Below, piece by piece: positions 59,233 to 64,000 of a DNA stretch of 64,000 nucleotides (position 1 is the first letter of the stretch; every line of letters starts with the position of its first letter). Origin of the DNA: Maricaulis virginensis. GTDB taxonomy: Bacteria > Pseudomonadota > Alphaproteobacteria > Caulobacterales > Maricaulaceae. The position numbers were made by a program, and so were the translations under genes. The notes under the pieces were generated by a model. It did not search any database and was not told where the DNA came from. It saw only the letters and a program-made list of their open reading frames with translations. Where the stretch lies: assembly GCF_027922185.1 (NCBI RefSeq), contig NZ_BSFE01000008.1:79242-143241 (forward strand), written 5' to 3'.

Positions 59233-59844
59233 TCAGGGCTTCCGCGTGCTCCGGCGGCGCAGCGCGGTGGAGGAGTGCGGATGATAGGGTTCGGTCAGAT
59301 AGGTCCAGGCCGGTGCCGCACAGCCGGCCAGGTGCCGGGCCTGGTCCTCATTGAGCCGGTCGCGGGCATGGATCTGCACGGCCGGTGACAGGCGGGCGCG
59401 CACCGCATCGGTCGGACGGGATACGACGGCGATCGGATAGCTCGCGAAAATCTCGCGCCAATGGCCCCAGCGGTGGATGCTGGACAGGTTGTCGGCGCCC
59501 ATGATCCAGACAAAGCGCACATCCGGATACCGGCGTTTCAGTGCGCGCATCAGGTCGACGGTGCGATTGATCCCGAGCCGGGCCTCGATATCGCTGACCA
59601 CCATGCGCGGTTCGCTGGCCAATCCGGCAACGGCATTCATACGCCGGGCGAGATCGCCGGCCTGGCGCCGCTTCAGCGGATTTTGCGGCGAGACCAGCCA
59701 CCAGACGCGATGCAGGTTGAGGCGGCGCATTGCCGTGCGGGCCACATGCAGGTGGCCGGCATGGGGCGGATCGAACGTGCCGCCGAACAGGCCGACACGC
59801 ATGCCCGGCGCCAGGAGTTCGGATTTCAGCGGCGGCGATCTCAT
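59233..59844 (-). CDS. nadD: Nicotinate-nucleotide adenylyltransferase
   Basis: A 203-residue nucleotidyltransferase making deamido-NAD. RVGLFGGTFDPPHAGHLHVA carries the (H/T)xGH motif; LVSPQNPLKRR and the C-terminal HSSTALRRR (ISSTxIR-like, replaced by HSSTALR) are diagnostic. The start MRSPPLKSELLAPG at 59844 overlaps the proB stop by four bases (ATGA). The longer open frame is inside proB. Confidence 0.95.
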   Translation of the reverse strand: MRSPPLKSELLAPGMRVGLFGGTFDPPHAGHLHVARTAMRRLNLHRVWWLVSPQNPLKRRQAGDLARRMNAVAGLASEPRMVVSDIEARLGINRTVDLMRALKRRYPDVRFVWIMGADNLSSIHRWGHWREIFASYPIAVVSRPTDAVRARLSPAVQIHARDRLNEDQARHLAGCAAPAWTYLTEPYHPHSSTALRRRSTRKP

Positions 59845-60959
59845 GACGCCTCCCGCTCGAGCACGAGATCGTCGACATGAACAAGCGCGGCCGCCCGGCG
59901 ATAGCCCAGCCGGGTTTCGATCTCCTCGGTGCGGCAGCCGGCAATCAGCCGCGCATCGGCGGCGCTGTAGGCGCACACGCCGCGACCGACCAGCAAGCCT
60001 TCAGGACCGAGAATGCGCACCGTCTCGCCACGCTCGAACCGTCCGGAGACGGAGGTGACGCCGACGGGCAAGAGCGATTTTCCCGCCCGCAGCGCGGCTG
60101 CGGCGCCGGCATCGACATGGATTTCCCCGGTCGGGCTTTCGGCGCCGGCGATCCAGCTTTCACGGGCGCTCGATGCCGTCCGGGCCGGGTGAAACCAGCT
60201 GCCATGGGCGGCGTCGCGCAGGCTGACCAGCGGATGCGGTGCCGTGCCCAGCGCGATCGCCGTGGCGCAGCCCGAGCGCCCGGCCAGCTCGGCCGCGAGG
60301 ATTTTCGTGCGCATGCCGCCCGTTCCCACCGCAGCCCGGGCATTCGCTTCACCGGCCATCGCGCGGATGCGGTCGTCGATCACGGGGATATCGTGCAGGC
60401 AGACGGCGCCAGGGTGCTTGCGCGGATCGGCGTCGTAAAGCCCGTCGATATCGGACAGGAGGACCAGAAGGTCGGCACCGATCAGCTGGGCAACGCGGGC
60501 GGCCAGCCGGTCATTATCGCCATAGCGGATCTCGTCAGTGGCGATCGTGTCATTCTCGTTGACGACGGGCACGGCATTGAGTTCGACCAGCGTGTTGAGC
60601 GTCGCCCGGGCATTGAGCCAGGAGCGCCGGTTCTCGGTGACATCCAGCGTCATCAGGGCCTGGGCAGCCGTCAGCCCGTGCGGCTCAAGGGCTGCGTCCC
60701 AGGCAGCCAGCAGGCGCGGTTGCCCGGCGGCCGCGGCGGCTTGCTTCTGTTCCAGAGACAGGACGGGCTGGGTGAGGCCGAGGCGCGACCGGCCCAGCGC
60801 GACAGCGCCGGACGACACGATCACCACGCGGCAGCCCCGGGCATGCAATTGGGCGATGTCGTCCGCGATCGCAGTCAGAACGGCGGGGCCGCCCTGCAGC
60901 AATGAGGAGCCGACCTTGACGACCAGCGTGCCGACGGCGTCGAAAGCAGGCCGTGTCAC
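59841..60959 (-). CDS. proB: Glutamate 5-kinase
   Basis: A 372-residue enzyme phosphorylating glutamate for proline synthesis. The amino-acid kinase domain has LVVKVGSSLLQGG, VVIVSSGAVALGRSRLGLTQ, VVNENDTIATDEIRYGDNDR and GTGGMRTKILAAELAGRSG. The C-terminal PUA domain (~280-372, RFERGETVRILGPEGLLVG) is present. It overlaps obgE and nadD by four bases each. proA, often in this place, is missing. Confidence 0.96.
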   Translation of the reverse strand: MTRPAFDAVGTLVVKVGSSLLQGGPAVLTAIADDIAQLHARGCRVVIVSSGAVALGRSRLGLTQPVLSLEQKQAAAAAGQPRLLAAWDAALEPHGLTAAQALMTLDVTENRRSWLNARATLNTLVELNAVPVVNENDTIATDEIRYGDNDRLAARVAQLIGADLLVLLSDIDGLYDADPRKHPGAVCLHDIPVIDDRIRAMAGEANARAAVGTGGMRTKILAAELAGRSGCATAIALGTAPHPLVSLRDAAHGSWFHPARTASSARESWIAGAESPTGEIHVDAGAAAALRAGKSLLPVGVTSVSGRFERGETVRILGPEGLLVGRGVCAYSAADARLIAGCRTEEIETRLGYRRAAALVHVDDLVLEREAS

Positions 60960-62002
60960 GGCGTCCAGCCGTCCTCGCCGGCTTGCGCTTCGCGGGCGGC
61001 CTCAATGCGGCGGTTTTCCAGGACAACATCCCAGGCCTTGCCGCAGATCTCCTTGATGCCGGTGCCGGCCACGCCGGAAATCCGCATGACCTTGCGGCCG
61101 CTGACCGCTTCGAGTGCGGCGACCTTTTCCGCGATATCGTCCTCGCTCATCGCGTCGATCTTGTTGAGCGCCAGGATTTCCGTCTTCGTGTCGAGCCCGG
61201 CACCATAGGCTTCCAGCTCGCCGCGCACCGTCGCGTAGGCGGCTGCGACATCCTCCTGGGTACCGTCGACCAGATGGATCAGCGAGGCGCAACGTTCGAT
61301 ATGACCCAGGAAACGGTCGCCGATACCGGCGCCTTCGTGCGCGCCCTCGATCAGGCCGGGAATGTCGGCGACAATAAAGCGCGAGCCCGGACCCAGATCG
61401 ACCACGCCCAGATGCGGGTAGAGTGTGGTGAAGGGATAGGCCGCGATCTTGGGATGGGCGCGCGAGACGACCGACAGGAAGGTCGACTTGCCGGCATTGG
61501 GCAGTCCGACCAGGCCGACATCGGCGATCAGCTTCAGCCGCAGCCACACCCAGCGCTCCTCGCCGGGAAAGCCCGGTGTCGATTTGCGCGGCGCCTGGTT
61601 GGTCGAGGACTTGTAGCGGGCATTGCCCTTGCCGCCATCGCCGCCGCGCGCCAGCAGCACGCGCTGGCCCACTTCGGTGAGGTCGGCGAGAATTTCCTCC
61701 TTGTCCTCGTCAAGGATCTGCGTGCCCGCCGGCACTAGCAGCACCACGTCCTCGCCGCCGGCGCCGGTGCGGTTCTTGCCCATGCCGTGCTGACCGGTAT
61801 CGGCCTTGAAGTGCTGCTTGTAGCGGTAGTCGATCAGCGTGTTCAGCCCGTCCACGGCCTCCACCCACACATCGCCGCCCTTGCCGCCATCGCCGCCATC
61901 GGGACCGCCATATTCCACATAGGCCTCGCGCCGGAAGGACACGCACCCCGCGCCCCCGTTTCCGGAGCGGACATAGACTTTGGCCTGGTCGAGGAATTTC
62001 AT
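60956..62002 (-). CDS. obgE: GTPase ObgE/CgtA
   Basis: A 348-residue Obg-fold GTPase. The N-terminal glycine-rich Obg domain (~1-158: MKFLDQAKVYVRSGNGGAGC) precedes the G domain: GLVGLPNAGKSTFLS (G1), FTTLYPHLGVV (G2), DIPGLIEGA (G3) and LNKIDAM (G4). It works in 50S assembly, stress and cell cycle control. The C-terminus is short, with no extended Obg tail. First gene of the long minus-strand run and overlapping proB (ATGA). Confidence 0.96.
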   Translation of the reverse strand: MKFLDQAKVYVRSGNGGAGCVSFRREAYVEYGGPDGGDGGKGGDVWVEAVDGLNTLIDYRYKQHFKADTGQHGMGKNRTGAGGEDVVLLVPAGTQILDEDKEEILADLTEVGQRVLLARGGDGGKGNARYKSSTNQAPRKSTPGFPGEERWVWLRLKLIADVGLVGLPNAGKSTFLSVVSRAHPKIAAYPFTTLYPHLGVVDLGPGSRFIVADIPGLIEGAHEGAGIGDRFLGHIERCASLIHLVDGTQEDVAAAYATVRGELEAYGAGLDTKTEILALNKIDAMSEDDIAEKVAALEAVSGRKVMRISGVAGTGIKEICGKAWDVVLENRRIEAAREAQAGEDGWTP

Positions 62003-62091
62003 GATGAAGGCTTCTTGGCTGCAGCGTCAGTTTGAACCGGATGTCCTTATAGGAAAACCCGGTGAAGATCAGTGGCTTTGTGCGGTGGTCC

Positions 62092-62619
62092 CTAAACCGT
62101 CGCTTCCCACACCATGTCGAGACTGCGTGCCCTGGCCATGCGGGCCATGGCGAACAGGTGCTCCGCCTTGCCCGTATAGCCAAAGCCCAGCTTTTCCAGC
62201 ACGCGGCCCGAAGCCGGGTTGTCGTCATAATGGCCGGCAATGAGGCGGGATGCGCCCAGCGTCTGCGTGCCCAGCGCGACCAGGGCCTGCCCGATCTCGG
62301 TGGCAAATCCCTGACCCCACCAGGGTCGGCCGATCCAGTAGCCGATCTCCCAGTCGGCATTCGGCGTACGCCGGAACACGCCGCCGCCGCCGATGACGGC
62401 ACCTTCGTGCTCGACCGTGAGCGACTGGTTGCCCTGCGGCGTCCAGGCCGCGCGGGTGATCAGCACCCACATCTCCGCGCCCAGCGACGGGTAGGGGTGG
62501 GGGATGCGGGCGGTGTTCTTCGCCACATCATATTCGCCGCAATAGCGGGATATGGCGGGGGCATCGTCCAGCTCGGGCAGTCTGAGCAGGCATCTGGCCG
62601 TTTCGATCCGGGGTCCCAT
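62092..62619 (-). CDS. GNAT family N-acetyltransferase, RimJ/RimL-like
   Basis: A 175-residue acetyltransferase. RIETARCLLRLPELDDAPAI is a RimJ/RimL-type start; WEIGYWIGRPWWGQGFATEI is motif A, and NPASGRVLEKLGFGYTGKA is motif B. It may modify a protein N-terminus or a small amine; no target is shown. It lies between rpmA (behind a terminator) and obgE, in the same orientation. Confidence 0.92.
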   Translation of the reverse strand: MGPRIETARCLLRLPELDDAPAISRYCGEYDVAKNTARIPHPYPSLGAEMWVLITRAAWTPQGNQSLTVEHEGAVIGGGGVFRRTPNADWEIGYWIGRPWWGQGFATEIGQALVALGTQTLGASRLIAGHYDDNPASGRVLEKLGFGYTGKAEHLFAMARMARARSLDMVWEATV

Positions 62620-62641
62620 GGCCCGGCCCTCCGGGGGAAAG

Positions 62642-62675
62642 AAAAAGGGGAGGCGGTGGCCCGTCTCCCCTTTTT
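62642..62675 (-). terminator. Terminator of the rplU-rpmA operon
   Basis: AAAAAGGGGAG (62642-62652) pairs with CTCCCCTTTTT (62665-62675) around a 12-base loop. On the minus strand it ends in TTTTT. It lies 62 bp past the rpmA stop. Confidence 0.85.
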
Positions 62676-62736
62676 GCGCGTCTGGCGCTTCCGGACCCCG
62701 CTTTACACGGTCGGCCCGGCTATGTCCCGGACCGCC

Positions 62737-63006
62737 TTACTCGGCTGCGTCGGCAATCGGTTCAACCGATACGAAAGCCTTGCCGCCGGATTTCTTGGCG
62801 AACTTCACGCGGCCTTCGGTAAGGGCGAAAAGGGTGTGGTCCTTGCCCATGCCGACATTGGCACCCGGATTCACCTTGGTGCCGCGCTGGCGCACGATGA
62901 TGTTGCCCGGAATGACCGTCTGGCCACCGAACTTCTTGACGCCAAGGCGCCGGCCTTCTGAGTCGCGACCGTTACGGGACGAGCCGCCTGCCTTTTTGTG
63001 AGCCAT
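62737..63006 (-). CDS. rpmA: 50S ribosomal protein L27
   Basis: An 89-residue protein starting MAHKKAGGSSRNGRDSEGRR, with the conserved RLGVKKFGGQTVIPGNIIVR and VGMGKDHTLFAL. The N-terminus is intact and reaches the peptidyl transferase centre. 20 bp after rplU. Confidence 0.98.
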   Translation of the reverse strand: MAHKKAGGSSRNGRDSEGRRLGVKKFGGQTVIPGNIIVRQRGTKVNPGANVGMGKDHTLFALTEGRVKFAKKSGGKAFVSVEPIADAAE

Positions 63007-63026
63007 GGAATAGCCCTCCTATAACG

Positions 63027-63707
63027 TTACGCGAGCGACTTGGCCGCTTCGATCCAGTTGTTAGCTTCAGCCTTGGCCTTCAGACCGGAGACGGTCTCGT
63101 TCAGGCTGTCCAGGTCGGCTTCGGTCCACGCCGCGATCTGGGCGAAGGACGTCACGCCGGCTTCGTTGAGCTTCTTGGCGAAAGCCGGGCCGACACCGTC
63201 CAGCTGGGTCAGGTCGTCATTGCCGGCCTTGGCAGCAGCCTTCTTCGGAGCCGCCTTGGGCGCTTCGGTCTTGGCTTCAGCCTTCGGAGCTGCAGCTTTC
63301 TTCGGGGCAGCCTTGGCCTTCGGAGCCGCGTCGGCCTTGTCGGCCGTCTTCGGCGCAGCCGTGGTCGACTTCAGCTTCGTCTTGGCGGTTTCGCCCGGCG
63401 CCACGATTTCCGCGATGCGCACGAGCGAGCCCCACTGACGGTGGCCCTTGGTGCGGCGGTAGTTCTGGCGGCGGCGCTTCTTGAAGACGAGAATCTTGCG
63501 GGCGCGGTTGGTGTCCAGCAGCTCGCCGATCACCTGGGCACCGTCGACGAGCGGCGAACCGACCGTGACACCCTTGTCCGAGCCGAGCATCAGCACGTCG
63601 CCCAGCGCCATCGTGTCGCCGGCAGCGCCGTCGATCTTCTCGATGCGAATTTCGTCTCCGGCGGCGACGCGGTACTGCTTACCGCCGGTCTTGATCACTG
63701 CAAACAT
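63027..63707 (-). CDS. rplU: 50S ribosomal protein L21 with C-terminal helix-hairpin-helix-like extension
   Basis: A 226-residue protein, over twice normal L21 length. Residues ~1-103 are a standard L21 (MFAVIKTGGKQYRVAAGDEI; KKRRRQNYRRTKGHRQ). A ~60-residue linker rich in Ala, Lys and Pro (AAPKAKAAPKKAAAPKAEAK) resembles histone-H1-type tails. The last ~60 residues, DDLTQLDGVGPAFAKKLNEA, GVTSFAQIAAWTEADLDSLN, look like a helix-hairpin-helix nucleic-acid-binding domain of the type found on several alphaproteobacterial proteins. It leads the rplU-rpmA operon. Confidence 0.95.
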   Translation of the reverse strand: MFAVIKTGGKQYRVAAGDEIRIEKIDGAAGDTMALGDVLMLGSDKGVTVGSPLVDGAQVIGELLDTNRARKILVFKKRRRQNYRRTKGHRQWGSLVRIAEIVAPGETAKTKLKSTTAAPKTADKADAAPKAKAAPKKAAAPKAEAKTEAPKAAPKKAAAKAGNDDLTQLDGVGPAFAKKLNEAGVTSFAQIAAWTEADLDSLNETVSGLKAKAEANNWIEAAKSLA

Positions 63708-63871
63708 GATCTCTCGATCCTTTTCTGCGACACGTCCGGCCCTTGTCTGGCGGGTCCGGCGGGTCCTTTTTCTTCACTCCGTATGCCCGGAGCGTTGTTC
63801 ACTGTTTATGGGCCCGCACAGACGGGTCCGTGCGAGCAGGAGCGGGCGTTATACGCATGCGCAGCTAGGAG

Positions 63872-64000
63872 TCAATCGCGCCCTCGCTGTCGGCACAGCC
63901 GTATGTCGTTTCTCACACCGTTGTTCAGCAGGGTTTTGAGCCTTGTCGCTGGCGGTTGCCTGTTGAGAGCATAGTGCGGTCTGGCTGTGTTGTACCAGTG
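63872..64000 (-). CDS. IS481-like transposase, C-terminal fragment (truncated by window edge)
   Basis: The minus-strand frame from the right edge reads WYNTARPHYALNRQPPATRL, then KTLLNNGVRND, ending at TGA 63872-63874. YN..RPH.AL.R.PPA.RL...LLNN is the ending of IS481/IS3-type DDE transposases. Only the last 42 codons are visible; whether the element is complete cannot be told. Target-site repeats and inverted repeat ends were not found in the visible part. Confidence 0.7.
   Translation of the reverse strand, partial: HWYNTARPHYALNRQPPATRLKTLLNNGVRNDIRLCRQRGRD

Overview
The window is high-GC chromosomal DNA from an alphaproteobacterium, most likely a marine or halotolerant member of the Hyphomonadaceae/Maricaulaceae (Caulobacterales side). 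This is inferred from gene content: an FzlA-like GST protein ending in YADLDF, a TIGR02300/FYDLN protein, a DUF1134 (EipA-type) protein, an extended L21, the rpsA-ihfB, lptCAB-rpoN-hpf-ptsN and obgE-proB-nadD-rsfS-rlmH-envC-ctpA-rppH clusters, and a glycine-methylation route to glycine betaine. No species assignment is possible from the sequence alone. Most of the window is ordinary housekeeping DNA.

Layout. 1-5300 (minus): truncated LysR gene, then ihfB, rpsA, cmk, aroA, with a small divergent ORF at 611. 5400-6300: FYDLN protein, tRNA-Ala(GGC) and a duplicated 95-bp repeat. 6275-12650 (minus): a membrane protein, ptsN, hpf, rpoN, lptB, lptA, lptC, rnd; this couples LPS export with the sigma-54/PTS-Ntr block. 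12678-15408: an MBOAT O-acyltransferase with an AlgX/SGNH-like partner. 15729-19667: a small secreted protein, a two-component system divergent from a serine hydrolase, and tRNA-Leu(CAG). 20032-25822: NDUFA9-like protein, lipoprotein pair, CPBP protease, uppP, nucleoside hydrolase, CDF transporter. 25854-29400: FzlA-like protein, queG, a diguanylate cyclase with a degenerate receiver, a TPR protein. 29482-31111: the two methyltransferases that convert glycine to betaine. 31555-33683: two glycosyltransferases.

33923-44923: the translation cluster infC ... rpmI-rplT-pheS-(membrane protein)-pheT. It is split between infC and rpmI by about 5.4 kb carrying a Fic protein, an MFS permease, a four-repeat secreted protein and a MerC-like protein. 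45126-50047: envelope proteins, a divergent MerR/CDF metal pair, an NTF2-like protein, an acetyltransferase and DUF1134. 50280-52505: an M3 peptidase lipoprotein, followed by about 1.1 kb of gene-free DNA rich in small palindromic repeats. 53650-62002 (minus): one long, tightly overlapped run from obgE to rppH joining translation/ribosome maturation, NAD and proline synthesis, and cell-wall remodelling. 62092-63707 (minus): an acetyltransferase and rpmA/rplU. At the right edge is the 3' end of an IS481-like transposase.

No phage, CRISPR array or recognisable defence island was seen. The most unusual items are the L21 protein with an Ala/Lys linker and a helix-hairpin-helix-like tail, the betaine operon, the apparent ATA start of infC, the insert inside the infC-rpmI cluster with its Fic gene and upstream repeats, the degenerate-receiver diguanylate cyclase, and two similarly built palindromic repeat elements of about 165 bp.
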